64,000 nucleotides of DNA from Candidatus Eremiobacterota bacterium. Its GTDB lineage: Bacteria > Vulcanimicrobiota > Vulcanimicrobiia > Vulcanimicrobiales > Vulcanimicrobiaceae. How positions within the stretch are numbered: the stretch's first letter is position 1; every line of letters starts with the position of its first letter. The stretch spans positions 1,833,300 to 1,897,299 of the forward strand of contig JAFAYE010000001.1 in the NCBI GenBank assembly GCA_019240525.1, in the 5' to 3' direction. The notes under the pieces are model-generated. The model was not told the origin of the DNA and did not search any database. It saw only the letters and a list, made by a program, of their open reading frames with translations. Positions 9,836-18,749 of the stretch are shown here, piece after piece. Made by a program: the position numbers and the translations under genes.

Positions 9836-10327
9836 ATGCCCAGCATCACGCCGTTCCTCTGGTTCACCGGTCAGGCCGAAGAGGCCGCAAAGTTTTACGT
9901 AGCCACCTTCAAAAACTCGAAGATCACCGAGGTCAGCCGTTACGGCGAAGGGGGGCCAGGGCCGATTGGATCGGTGATGACCGTCGAGTTCGAGCTCGAC
10001 GGGCAAACGCTCATGGCAATTAACGCGCCTCAGAAGGCGCCGGGGGCGCCGAGCGTCGAGTTCGAGCAAGGCAAGATCGCACTCTTCGTCAACTGCGAAA
10101 CGCAAGCGGATGTTGACCAGCTGTGGACCACGCTTTCCGAAGGCGGCGAGACGCTACCCTGCGGCTGGCTTCAAGATCGCTTCGGTTTCCACTGGAACAT
10201 CGTGCCGGCGGGGCTTCGCGAGATCCTGGGGGGCAGCGATCCCGAACGTTCGCAGCGTGCCATGCGCGCAATGCTCCAAATGAGCAAGCTCGATATTGAC
10301 GAGCTTCGTCGAGTCTACAACGCGTAA
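9836..10327 (+). CDS. VOC-superfamily protein, PhnB/3-demethylubiquinone methyltransferase-like (PF06983)
   Basis: The 163-residue protein starts MPSITPFLWFTGQAEEAAKF and has LPCGWLQDRFGFHWNIVP, features of the PhnB-like glyoxalase fold proteins. The fold is a dimeric metal-binding beta-alpha-beta module; members are usually of unknown substrate and are often wrongly named as methyltransferases. The ATG at 9836 has AAAGGAAAGGAG just upstream, better than any earlier start of the longer open frame. It sits between the protease and a DoxX-type protein on the same strand. Confidence 0.85.
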   Translation: MPSITPFLWFTGQAEEAAKFYVATFKNSKITEVSRYGEGGPGPIGSVMTVEFELDGQTLMAINAPQKAPGAPSVEFEQGKIALFVNCETQADVDQLWTTLSEGGETLPCGWLQDRFGFHWNIVPAGLREILGGSDPERSQRAMRAMLQMSKLDIDELRRVYNA

Positions 10328-10345
10328 AGAGAGAGGTTGAAGAGA

Positions 10346-10723
10346 ATGAGGATAGTTTCGCTGATTTCCCGCATCGTGCTGGGGCTGGCATTTGTGGTCG
10401 CCGGAACGTTCGGATTCGTGATGACGTTCGGCTCGGGCCCGCCCCCGACCCCGGGGCTTGCCGGCGAGTTTCAAAGCGTGATCTTTCAATCGCACTTCGT
10501 GCTCTTCGTCGACACGATTCAGTTGATCAGCGGCGTCGCATTCCTTGCCAACCGCTTCGTGCCGTTGGCGCTCGTTGCGTCGGCGGCGATCCTTGCCAAC
10601 ATTCTCGCATTTCATATAACGATGATGCCGATGGGAATCTTCCCGGGGCTCATTCTGACCGTGTGCTGGATTCTAGTCGCGCTCTCTATGCGCGATCGCC
10701 TAGCGCCGCTGCTATCGGCCTAA
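10346..10723 (+). CDS. DoxX-like four-helix membrane protein
   Basis: The 125-residue protein has four hydrophobic segments and the DoxX-family feel (ISRIVLGLAFVVAG at the start, LISGVAFLANRFVPLAL in the middle). The family comprises small inner-membrane proteins of poorly defined role, some linked to thiol or redox stress. A TTG at 10337 is in frame, but GAGAGG sits directly against it, whereas the same site is well spaced for the ATG at 10346. It follows the VOC gene by 18 bases. Confidence 0.75.
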   Translation: MRIVSLISRIVLGLAFVVAGTFGFVMTFGSGPPPTPGLAGEFQSVIFQSHFVLFVDTIQLISGVAFLANRFVPLALVASAAILANILAFHITMMPMGIFPGLILTVCWILVALSMRDRLAPLLSA

Positions 10724-10732
10724 TCCGGACGA

Positions 10733-11770
10733 TTAATCGCTCAGAGCGAGTTCCGACACGGGGCTTAATCCGGTCTTCGAGCCGCTAATGTCTTGGATCG
10801 GGGAGACGTTGCCGTTCGCTCGCGGCGCAAAAACCAGGATGCTGTTCACGCTCTCGTTCTGAACCGCAACAAAGATGGTGCCCTTGCGGTCTACGGCGAT
10901 GCCCGTTGCTCCCGCGTTGTTCAGTGGGAATCGCGTGTTGCTGCCGGCGATGACGCGTGCGGGCTTTGCGTTGCCGCTTGCCCCGGGGCCGAAGACGAGC
11001 ACGTTGCTGCTGTTGGCAACGTACATGTAGCCTTGGGAATCCACGGCGATTCCATCGGCATACTCCAGACCGGTGTTCGCTCCTTGAATCAGCGAGGTCG
11101 GAGCGACGTTCCCGTTATCTGCGACATGAAATATTCGTACGGAGTTGTCATTGGCAGTGTAAATCATGCCGCGCGCAATGGTGATACCGCCGGTCGCCGG
11201 AATGCCGGTCTTCGAGCCAAAGAGAATGTGCTTGCTTTGTATGCATCCGGATTGTTGGTCCGAACGGTAAACTTCGATCGCCTGGCTCGGCGCGCCGTGA
11301 TATAACGAGTAGATCACGTAGAGGCTACCGTGCGAATCGAATGCGATCTCGCCAGGATTTCCCGGGAAGTTCGGCGGACCGCCGCAGGTGATCGTCGCAA
11401 CGGGAGCGACGTTACCGGACGCGCCCGGAGTATATTCGCCGATCGCGTTGTTGGAATCTGCGATTGCGATTTTGCCCGTGCGATCGACCGCCAATCCCGG
11501 CGGTTCGTAGATCTGCGTTTGACCACCCGAAATGGTGAGCGTGGGAGCGACGTTTCCGTTGGCCGACTCGGGATATGCCGTAACCGAGTTCCCATACTCC
11601 TCAACTGCGTACACCATTGCGCCATGGGCGGTCGCCGAGCCGGCAGCGGACTCCATCGGCGGTATCGACGACGTTGGGGGCGGCGAAAACGCCGTGCCCG
11701 AGCATCCTGGCAGCAAGCAGAAAGCCGCGGCCGCGATACTCGGACTCAAAAGAGCGTGCAAGCGTGCCAT
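10733..11770 (-). CDS. Lipoprotein with NHL/SMP-30-type beta-propeller repeats
   Basis: From the ATG at 11770 (GAGGT five bases upstream) the protein has a lipoprotein signal ending LLPGC. About six repeats follow, of the form IAVDSQGYMYVANSSNVLVFGPGASGN, each giving a beta-propeller blade. The longer open frame to 11884 adds a non-signal-like extension and is rejected. Propellers of this kind are abundant in soil diderms; ligand and function are unknown. It resembles the lipoproteins at 35939 and 61850 in repeat wording (PGASGN/ANGN), suggesting paralogy. Confidence 0.82.
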   Translation of the reverse strand: MARLHALLSPSIAAAAFCLLPGCSGTAFSPPPTSSIPPMESAAGSATAHGAMVYAVEEYGNSVTAYPESANGNVAPTLTISGGQTQIYEPPGLAVDRTGKIAIADSNNAIGEYTPGASGNVAPVATITCGGPPNFPGNPGEIAFDSHGSLYVIYSLYHGAPSQAIEVYRSDQQSGCIQSKHILFGSKTGIPATGGITIARGMIYTANDNSVRIFHVADNGNVAPTSLIQGANTGLEYADGIAVDSQGYMYVANSSNVLVFGPGASGNAKPARVIAGSNTRFPLNNAGATGIAVDRKGTIFVAVQNESVNSILVFAPRANGNVSPIQDISGSKTGLSPVSELALSD

Positions 11771-11979
11771 CGTGACCTCATTCCAGCGGTGATCTGAGTG
11801 ACCTGAACGGTGAATGGATGCTAGGCTGAAGGTATGAAGAATTCGTAAAACGCCGTGCGGCAATGATAATTTGGTCGCAAACATGATCTTATCGTATCCG
11901 CAACGTCGACCACGCGGCTGCGTGCGCAGCGCAGTTGTGGTAAGGGTTTTCTAGGCGTTTAGCAAGAAACCGCTTGCCT

Positions 11980-12921
11980 ATGGAGTTGCGCCCGCTGGCC
12001 TTTGGCGAAATTTTCGATCGCGCCGTCACGCTCTACATTCGGAATTTCGTTCCTTTCGCGGCGATCGTGGGAGTGATGGTGGTGCCGCTCGGGATCCTGC
12101 AATACTTCGCCGACCTCAACGCGCAACCTCAGCTCGACGCTGCTTTTCGGATATTTACGCATCCGCAGACAGCACGGACCGAACCGATGCCGACGATGTT
12201 CGATTCGCCAACTTCAATCGCCGTTCTCGTCCTCTTGGCACTTGTGGCATATATTATTTGGCCATTTGCGCTCAATGCCGTCGCCGTCGGTGTTTCGCTG
12301 CTCTATCGAAATATGCGCGTCGATTTCCGCACTTGCTACAACGCCGTTTTTCGCCGCTGGCCGCAAATCGTGGGAATGATCTTTATCGCGCTGTTCGTCT
12401 TCCTCGGGTGGTACGTCGCGCTTTTCGCCGTTCTCATGGTCGTCGGCGGGCTCGTTGCGATGCTTGCCGTGATCGCCTCGGGGTTCGCGATTTTTCTCGG
12501 CATCACCATTGGAATCGTCAGCATCCTTGCATTCCTTCTCGGGTTTGCGTCGCTTATGATCGCCGTGACGTTTGCGATGTACGCCGTCGTCATCGAGGAG
12601 CGGCCGGCGATCGATTCACTGGCATTGGGTTTCAGCCGCGTTTTCAATCGTCGCGAGTTTTGGCGCGCGGTGCTCTTTTCACTCGCGGCGGGCGCCGTCG
12701 TTTTCGCAGGATCGGCGATGCTCGGATTCGTCAGCATCATGGCCGCTCTCGCTCATCTGCCGCTCTTGCAAGCCGTCATCGACACGGTCTCTCGAGCGGT
12801 CATTACGCCATTTGCCGCCGTTCTGCTGGCAATCTACTATTTCGACGTACGCATTCGTCATGAGGCGCTCGACCTGGAAACCAGCCTGGAGCGTCTGGTC
12901 GCGACGCAATCGGCAAGGTGA
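11980..12921 (+). CDS. Multi-pass membrane protein, first gene of MoxR/DUF58 cluster
   Basis: The 313-residue protein starts MELRPLAFGEIFDRAVTLY, a start seen in membrane proteins related to the glycerophosphodiester phosphodiesterase membrane-domain group. It has about six hydrophobic segments with glycine-rich helices in the middle. A TTG two codons earlier (11974) is possible. Its stop overlaps the next start in a GTGA junction, so it is translationally coupled to the DUF4129 gene. The family is commonly found beside MoxR/DUF58 modules; its biochemical role is not established. Confidence 0.75.
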   Translation: MELRPLAFGEIFDRAVTLYIRNFVPFAAIVGVMVVPLGILQYFADLNAQPQLDAAFRIFTHPQTARTEPMPTMFDSPTSIAVLVLLALVAYIIWPFALNAVAVGVSLLYRNMRVDFRTCYNAVFRRWPQIVGMIFIALFVFLGWYVALFAVLMVVGGLVAMLAVIASGFAIFLGITIGIVSILAFLLGFASLMIAVTFAMYAVVIEERPAIDSLALGFSRVFNRREFWRAVLFSLAAGAVVFAGSAMLGFVSIMAALAHLPLLQAVIDTVSRAVITPFAAVLLAIYYFDVRIRHEALDLETSLERLVATQSAR

Positions 12922-13688
12922 TCGCGGGCATCGCCGTCCTGTTCGCGCTCGCGACGCCCTCGCGCGACGCGCTGATCGAACGCTGGCTGCGCGCCGATCC
13001 GGCGCACTCGGCAGCGACACTGAGTTCCGCCCCCGCGGCGGCCGTCCGTTCGGGTGTGCCCAATCTCCACGCGCTGGCGACGCGTGAGTTGACGATTCCT
13101 GGACGTTATCAAATCGCGCTGCCACGGCCGCCACTCGCCTCTGAACCGTGGTGGCTGCGGGCCGGGCGTTGGATGTTCGACCGCTGGAAGAGCTTTTGGG
13201 ATGCAACCTTCGCGCGCTTTCATATCGGACGGCCGCAGGCTGCGGGCATCGGCGACGCTTTGCTCGCGCTCGTCGGGCTTGTGGTAATCTTCATCCTGAT
13301 TCGCCTTTTGCTTGGCGTGGCGCGCGCGAATTCGCAGCCTCCCGCCGGATCCGCGCCGCTCGAAGAATCGCCGCCTCCCCGAGCGCTCTACCGCTTAGCC
13401 TGCGACGCGGCCGACCGCGGCGACTACGCCACTGCCGCCCTGCGGCTCTTTGCGGCGACCGTCGCATTGCTCGAGCGGCGCGGCACTCTCCAGGGGGCGA
13501 CAAGCGCTACGGTTGGTGACGTGCGCCGCGTGGTGCGCGCACGCAATGCTGCATCGGTTGCTTCATTCGATGCAGTCGCATCGCCATTCGTGCAGACGGC
13601 CTACGCGGAACGCCCCATTGACGAAGCCCAGTGGCAGCGCGCTCGCGATGCCTTCAACGGCTTGCTCCAGCGCGGAACGCTGCCGTGA
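12918..13688 (+). CDS. DUF4129 membrane protein of MoxR cluster
   Basis: The 256-residue protein has an N-terminal signal or TM segment, a central TM helix (DALLALVGLVVIFILIRLLL, about 113-132) and a C-terminal DUF4129 region with RALYRLACDAADRGDYATAA and the ending DEAQWQRARDAFNGLL. DUF4129 is typically joined to transglutaminase-like proteins or found next to MoxR/DUF58; a role in envelope assembly is inferred. It starts with GTG overlapping the previous stop and ends overlapping the next start. Confidence 0.8.
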   Translation: MIAGIAVLFALATPSRDALIERWLRADPAHSAATLSSAPAAAVRSGVPNLHALATRELTIPGRYQIALPRPPLASEPWWLRAGRWMFDRWKSFWDATFARFHIGRPQAAGIGDALLALVGLVVIFILIRLLLGVARANSQPPAGSAPLEESPPPRALYRLACDAADRGDYATAALRLFAATVALLERRGTLQGATSATVGDVRRVVRARNAASVASFDAVASPFVQTAYAERPIDEAQWQRARDAFNGLLQRGTLP

Positions 13689-14647
13689 AGCGGCGGCTCG
13701 ACATCATCGTCCTCGTCGTCTGTTCGGCGCTCTTCGTCGCGCTCGCCTACGGACGATTCACGCTCGACCGAGAGCGCCGTCCTTCGGTTTACTCCACGTA
13801 CGATACCGGCCCGAACGGATATCGAGCGTTGTACGAGGTGCTCGGTGTCGCGGGGGTCCCGTTGCAACGATTCGAGCGTGTCCTGCCATCGCTCGTCCCA
13901 TCGATTCGGACGCTGGTCCTCACAGGTTATGAAGACGACCCGTCGGCCAAGCCGCTCGATCGGCGCGATGCCGAGTTTTTAAGCGCCTTCGTCAAGAAGG
14001 GCGGACGGCTCGTGGCGATCGATGCGGAGTTCGCGGGGCCCGTCGACGTAACGCCGGGAGTCGGCACGACGCTTCTCACCCCCGGTGGCGGCGACACGAT
14101 CCCGCTGGCGCGCGATGCCTACACACAGGGCGTCGAGCGGTTACGCGGCCCGGTCAACTGGATCTTTTCTTTCAAAGAACGCCACGGCATTCCACTGCTC
14201 GCCAACGCGCAGGGCATCGTTGCGTTCCGGTATCGTATCGGTCGCGGCGACGTTATCGCGATTAGTGCGCCGGCGCTCTTCGGTAATCAACGGCTGAACG
14301 ATGGCGACAATTTGCGCTTTGCTTATAACGTCATCGCGGGACACGGCGACGTCGCTTTTGACGAGTACGTCCACGGCTACAGCGAGGACGCCTCGTTGTG
14401 GGCGGTGCTTCCGCGATCCGCGCAGGCCGCGCTGTGGATCACCTTGGCGATCGTCATCCTCGCTTTGATCGGAGCGAACGTTCCGTTCGCGCCACCCTAT
14501 CTGCCGGTGGTCTCCGGCGAACGCACGACAGAAGATTACATCACGGCGGTCGCGCAGCTCATGCGCCGTTCGCGGCACCGCCCGCCTGACGACGACGTGC
14601 TCTGGCATGCGCAAACCGACTTCCAGCGGCGAAAGGGACACGCGTGA
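13685..14647 (+). CDS. DUF4350 membrane protein of MoxR cluster
   Basis: The 320-residue protein has an N-terminal TM (LDIIVLVVCSALFVALAYG) and a C-terminal TM (ALWITLAIVILALIGANV) enclosing an exported domain with STYDTGPNGYRALYEVL, a hallmark start of DUF4350. The middle (FVKKGGRLVAIDAEF) resembles a GATase-like or ThuA-like fold. The GTG at 13685 overlaps the preceding TGA, which decides the start over an upstream in-frame ATG at 13631. It is co-translated with MoxR. Confidence 0.82.
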   Translation: MKRRLDIIVLVVCSALFVALAYGRFTLDRERRPSVYSTYDTGPNGYRALYEVLGVAGVPLQRFERVLPSLVPSIRTLVLTGYEDDPSAKPLDRRDAEFLSAFVKKGGRLVAIDAEFAGPVDVTPGVGTTLLTPGGGDTIPLARDAYTQGVERLRGPVNWIFSFKERHGIPLLANAQGIVAFRYRIGRGDVIAISAPALFGNQRLNDGDNLRFAYNVIAGHGDVAFDEYVHGYSEDASLWAVLPRSAQAALWITLAIVILALIGANVPFAPPYLPVVSGERTTEDYITAVAQLMRRSRHRPPDDDVLWHAQTDFQRRKGHA

Positions 14648-15615
14648 ATATTTCCGTTCAAGAGATCGCCGGCCGTCTTGGCGCCGGAATGGAACGCATC
14701 TTGGTCGGAGCCGATCACATGACGCTTGGCCTCACCATCGCGTTGTTTGCGCGCGGTCATGTGTTGATCGAAGGCGTGCCCGGCACCGGAAAGACCCTCG
14801 CCGTGCGTGCCCTCGCACTCCTGCTTGGACTCGAGTTTCGCCGGATTGCTTTCACGCCCGACTTGATGCCGTCCGACGTCGTAGGCACGACGGTTTTCAA
14901 TCCGCAGACTGCGCAGTTCGCGACGCGCACCGGACCGATCGTCGCCAATATCGTTCTCGCCGATGAGGTAAACCGCACGCCCCCAAAGACGCAATCGGCA
15001 CTTCTCGAAGCGATGGAAGAAGGGCGCGTTACCATCGACGGGGTCTCCCATTCGCTGCCGCAACCGTTCTTGCTCTGTGCGACACAGAATCCGATCGAAT
15101 ACGAGGGGACATACCCTCTGCCTGAAGCGCAACTCGACCGTTTCATGGTGAAAGTCGAATCGTCTTATCCGCCGGAGGCGCAAGAGCTCGAGCTGCTCGC
15201 ACGCACGGCTGCGGGCTTCGACGCGCGAGCCTTGGAGACGTCGGCGATCGTGCCGGTAACCACCGCTGCCGAAGTGCTCGAATCGCGAGACGCCGTACGC
15301 CAAGTGCATCTCTCCGAAGGCGTGCGCGAGTACGCCTATCGAATCGTTGCGGCAACCCGGTCGCATTCGCGCATCACGCTCGGGGCCTCGCCGCGTGCCG
15401 GGGTGCATTTGCTCAACGCTGCACAAGCAGCGGCCGCGATCGAAGGCCGCGACTTCGCGACGCCGGACGACGTGAAGAGTATGGCGGCCTTCGTTATCCC
15501 CCACCGCTTGATCGTCGGGCCCGATGCGGAAATCGAAGGCGTCTCAGCGCACGATGTGTTGCGCGACGTGCTTGCGGTGGTCGCGGTTCCGCGCGGCGCG
15601 AACCTCTCACCTTGA
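14644..15615 (+). CDS. MoxR-family AAA+ ATPase
   Basis: The 323-residue protein has Walker A GVPGTGKT (about 44-51), Walker B VLADEVNR (about 106-113) and the family-typical LLEAMEEGRVTIDG and ATQNPIEYEGTYPLPEAQLDRF. MoxR ATPases act as chaperones for assembly or activation of protein complexes, usually with a DUF58/vWA partner, which is the next gene. GTG start overlaps the DUF4350 stop, and its own stop overlaps the TTG start of DUF58. The length is normal for the family. Confidence 0.95.
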   Translation: MNISVQEIAGRLGAGMERILVGADHMTLGLTIALFARGHVLIEGVPGTGKTLAVRALALLLGLEFRRIAFTPDLMPSDVVGTTVFNPQTAQFATRTGPIVANIVLADEVNRTPPKTQSALLEAMEEGRVTIDGVSHSLPQPFLLCATQNPIEYEGTYPLPEAQLDRFMVKVESSYPPEAQELELLARTAAGFDARALETSAIVPVTTAAEVLESRDAVRQVHLSEGVREYAYRIVAATRSHSRITLGASPRAGVHLLNAAQAAAAIEGRDFATPDDVKSMAAFVIPHRLIVGPDAEIEGVSAHDVLRDVLAVVAVPRGANLSP

Positions 15616-16943
15616 ATCGTCTCTGGCTTCCCGCCTGGGTCAGCGCGCGGTTTCTCTGGATTCTCGCGGGCGTCGCGCTCCTGCTCGCCTGCTCTCTGGG
15701 CGTTTCCGCTTTCGTCCCACTCGCAGTTGTGGTCGCTATCGCGCTCGCCATTGCCGCTATTGTCGATGCGATCGTTGGCCCGCGCCGCGCTGCACTGCGC
15801 ATCGTGCGTACGCCGTCGAACCACTTCGCACTCGGCCGAGCCGCGCAGCTTACGTACGCGATTGAAAACAGCTCGCCCGTTGCGGTGCGAATCGGGCTGA
15901 TCGAAACGCCCGTGAGAAGCCTGCGCTTCGAAATCGACGAACTGATCGCTATACTTGCGCCGCGGAGCCGCACCGTAATCGCCCGTCCCCTCGTACCGAT
16001 CTTTCGCGGCGCCGACGAGTTGCGCGCGTTATACGTTTGGTACGAAAGCCCGCTCGGGCTGATCCGGCGGCGCCTTCGCATTGACGCGCCCGAAGCAATC
16101 CGAATCTTTCCCGATCTGTCGGCCGTCGAGCGCTACGGGAAACTTCATTTGCGCAACCGTACGATCGAAGCGGGATTGCGTCGCATGAAGCTTCGTGGCG
16201 CTGGAACCGAGTTTGAGTCGCTGCGTGAGTGGGGCGACGGCGACGCATTTCGTGCGATCGACTGGAAGGCGACCGCGCGGCGCGGCAAACTCATGGTCGC
16301 GCAGCACGAAGTCGAGCGCAGTCAAAATGTAATGTTGCTACTCGATTGCGGTCGACTCATGACGCCGCGCATCGACACGTGCCGTAAATTGGACTATGCG
16401 GTCACGGCGGCCTTGTCTCTGGCCACCATCGCCGGGCTTGCGAGCGACCGGGTTGGCCTCGTCGCCTTTGCGCGCGACATTCTCGCGTCGAACGCGCCGC
16501 GTTCGACACGCTCTGGTGTTACGCGCCTTTCCAACGCCCTTTATGGCCTCGAGCCGCGCTTTGAAGAGTCGAACTACACTCGCGCCTTCGCCTATTTGCG
16601 CCATCATCTGCACAAGCGCTCCCTGATCGTCCTTTTGACCGACGTCATCGATCCGTTGGCGCAGGCGGCCGTCATGGCGGATGTCGGCTCGCTGGCAAAG
16701 CACCACTTGCTGGTCGGCGTCTTTATGAATGATGCCGCAATCGGTGCGGTGCTTTCGCAGGAACCCGAAACCGTGCGCGATGCTTACCGTGCGAACGTCG
16801 CGCTCGAGCTGACGCACGAGCGCGGCATCGCGAAGGCGATGCTGGAACGATCCGGGATGATCGTGATCGACGTGCCTGCGAAAAAGCTGAGTACAGCGCT
16901 GATTGACGAGTATCTTCGCGTCAAGCGCCGCGGTCTTTTGTAA
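15612..16943 (+). CDS. DUF58 (vWA-fold) partner of MoxR
   Basis: The 443-residue protein has two N-terminal hydrophobic segments (about 14-50), a middle domain, then the DUF58 signature GTEFESLREWGDGDAFRAID followed by WKATARRGKLMV. Next is a von Willebrand A-like part (LLLDCGRLM, a MIDAS-like DxxR variant, rather than the canonical DxSxS). These proteins bind MoxR and are thought to deliver it to envelope substrates. The TTG start overlaps the MoxR stop (TTGA). The 3' end overlaps the convergent SpoIIM gene by 23 bases. Confidence 0.92.
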   Translation: MNRLWLPAWVSARFLWILAGVALLLACSLGVSAFVPLAVVVAIALAIAAIVDAIVGPRRAALRIVRTPSNHFALGRAAQLTYAIENSSPVAVRIGLIETPVRSLRFEIDELIAILAPRSRTVIARPLVPIFRGADELRALYVWYESPLGLIRRRLRIDAPEAIRIFPDLSAVERYGKLHLRNRTIEAGLRRMKLRGAGTEFESLREWGDGDAFRAIDWKATARRGKLMVAQHEVERSQNVMLLLDCGRLMTPRIDTCRKLDYAVTAALSLATIAGLASDRVGLVAFARDILASNAPRSTRSGVTRLSNALYGLEPRFEESNYTRAFAYLRHHLHKRSLIVLLTDVIDPLAQAAVMADVGSLAKHHLLVGVFMNDAAIGAVLSQEPETVRDAYRANVALELTHERGIAKAMLERSGMIVIDVPAKKLSTALIDEYLRVKRRGLL

Positions 16944-17898
16944 CGCGTCCCGCCGCGCTGAAATACAGAATCAAAACAACGGCAGTGTACAAACCGATTG
17001 CTATGCGGACCGACGCCGGCCAGCGCTGGGGCGAGATGAACGCTTCGATAATGCCGGCGACGATCAGCATCGAGGCGACGCCAACGATCAGCGTCCCGGC
17101 GCGCCGCGCATTGACAACGAGCAGATCGCGCCGTCGCATCCGTCCGGGGCAGACGGCAGCGGCAGCAATCAGTAGCCCTGCCGCGCCGGCGATCTGGACC
17201 GCCGTGAGCTCGATAATGCCGTGCGGGGCGATCGTTGCCCAGTAATCGCTGCCAAACCCGGCGTTCGTGAAGAGGGCTCCCATTCCGCCGAGCATCAGGC
17301 CGTTGGTCGCGATGATATAGATCGTCAGCGCACCGAGCGTGATGGAGCCGGCGAAGGCGATGACTGACACTTTGATGTTGTTGGCGATGATCATCGCCGA
17401 CATTGCCGGCGCGAAGGCGGAATCGACGGCAAAGTTCGAGTCGTGCAGGCTCTTGCGGATCTTTTCCGAGACGAGGATCTTCGGCAGAAGCGCGTACGCG
17501 TCGAGCGGATGCGTACGGACGAGAACGTAGGCCACCACCGCGCAGGCCACCGTGACGCCAGTACAGATCGCAAAGAAGGAAAATGACCGGCGAAACTCTT
17601 GCGGAAACGTGCGTCCGTAAAAATCGCCGATCCGCTTGAGGTTGCTCTCGGGAACTCGGGCATAGACCTGCGCGTGGGCGCGCGCGACGCAGCGGTTCAA
17701 ATACTCGACCAGCGCGGGGTCGTACGCGCGTCCCTGCGCGTAGGCGAGGTCGCTCGTCATGGAACGGTAGAGACGACCCAGCTCGAAGATCTCTTCGGGC
17801 GAAAGCGCGCGCGCGCCGCGGCGCTCGACGTGCTTGAGCATCAGATCGAGACGCTGCCACGTGCCCGAGCGGCGCTCGACGAAAACGGCTTGCGTCAA
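16921..17898 (-). CDS. SpoIIM/DUF95 membrane protein, inverted within the MoxR cluster
   Basis: The protein has four or five C-terminal TM helices containing IANNIKVSVIAFAGSITLGA and PHGIIELTAVQIAGAAGLL, the signature of stage II sporulation protein M family. It is preceded by a soluble helical part starting FVERRSGTWQRLDLML. The long frame runs to 17985, but that would overlap the divergent RDD start and adds arginine-rich sequence; the TTG at 17898 gives the usual family start. Homologues occur in non-sporulators next to RDD, MoxR and DUF58 genes. Here it is transcribed against the rest of the cluster. Confidence 0.85.
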   Translation of the reverse strand: MTQAVFVERRSGTWQRLDLMLKHVERRGARALSPEEIFELGRLYRSMTSDLAYAQGRAYDPALVEYLNRCVARAHAQVYARVPESNLKRIGDFYGRTFPQEFRRSFSFFAICTGVTVACAVVAYVLVRTHPLDAYALLPKILVSEKIRKSLHDSNFAVDSAFAPAMSAMIIANNIKVSVIAFAGSITLGALTIYIIATNGLMLGGMGALFTNAGFGSDYWATIAPHGIIELTAVQIAGAAGLLIAAAAVCPGRMRRRDLLVVNARRAGTLIVGVASMLIVAGIIEAFISPQRWPASVRIAIGLYTAVVLILYFSAAGRVTKDRGA

Positions 17899-17947
17899 CG
17901 CTGCGGGAGTTGGCCGGCAACTACCGTCGAACCTAGCGGTTCTGACC

Positions 17948-18679
17948 GTGGATCGCACGCTTGAAGTCCGAACGCCCGAAAGCATCGCTTTTCACTACGA
18001 GCTTGCCGGTTTGGGGAGCCGCTTTCTCGCGGTCGCCGTCGATCAAGCGATCCAATTCGTCGTATTGCTTGCAATACTCGGCGGAATACTGCTGGCATTG
18101 TTTCGCATGGCCCCGCACGGGCCGCCGCCCGTCGCCGGTAAAGTTGCCGCCAGTCTCGCGGCCGCAGTATTAGTGCTGATAATTTTCTCGGTTTTCTTCA
18201 TCTATTTCATCCTCTTCGAGGCACTCTGGAACGGCCAGACGCCGGGAAAGAAACTCGTGGGGATTCGGGTGGTGCGCGACGGCGGCTACCCCATCGACTT
18301 CGGAGCCTCTCTGATTCGCAATCTCATTCGCGTTGGCGAAGAGCTCATCGGTTATTACTTGCTCTCGGCCATCAGCGCGCTGATCTCTCCGGAGAACAAG
18401 CGCTTGGGCGATCTCGCGGCCGGAACGATCGTCGTTCGCGACTCGCGTCTGGCCGCGCCGAGCCCTTTCGTGCGGCGAACCGACGAGCCGGTCTCTGCCG
18501 CAGCCGTTCACCTCGATGGCGAAGAGCGGGCGTTGATCAAACGGTTCCTCGAACGTCGCGAGGCGCTTTCCGAGGATCGGCGCCGCGAACTTGCAGCCAG
18601 ACTGTCCACGCGCGTCCGTAACCGGTTGCCGTTGGATCTGTCGCGCCTCGACGACGAATCGCTCCTCGAACGCCTCTAG
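17948..18679 (+). CDS. RDD-family membrane protein
   Basis: The 243-residue protein starts (GTG) with DRTLEVRTPESIAFHYELAG, the usual cytoplasmic lead of RDD proteins. TM segments follow (FVVLLAILGGILLALF; AAAVLVLIIFSVFFIYFILF) with GQTPGKKLVGIRVV after the second, a strong family marker. A soluble C-terminal tail of about 70 residues follows. RDD proteins are linked to ion transport or envelope stress; the role within MoxR/SpoIIM clusters is unknown. An upstream in-frame ATG (17834) lies inside the divergent SpoIIM gene and is rejected. Confidence 0.88.
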   Translation: MDRTLEVRTPESIAFHYELAGLGSRFLAVAVDQAIQFVVLLAILGGILLALFRMAPHGPPPVAGKVAASLAAAVLVLIIFSVFFIYFILFEALWNGQTPGKKLVGIRVVRDGGYPIDFGASLIRNLIRVGEELIGYYLLSAISALISPENKRLGDLAAGTIVVRDSRLAAPSPFVRRTDEPVSAAAVHLDGEERALIKRFLERREALSEDRRRELAARLSTRVRNRLPLDLSRLDDESLLERL

Positions 18680-18749
18680 CGCGTCATTCCGAGTACGTTT
18701 GCCCGAGCAAAGGTGGCGCTCGCTTGGTCAGCGAATTCTGTGGACCACT

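Noticed and set aside
9836-10327. Annotation as ubiquinone methyltransferase
   Set aside because: No SAM-binding motif; the fold is of the glyoxalase/VOC type and the methyltransferase name is a known mislabel.
14536-15504. 322-codon minus-strand frame opposite MoxR
   Set aside because: Antisense shadow of a strongly conserved ATPase; composition is arginine- and histidine-rich without a recognisable fold.
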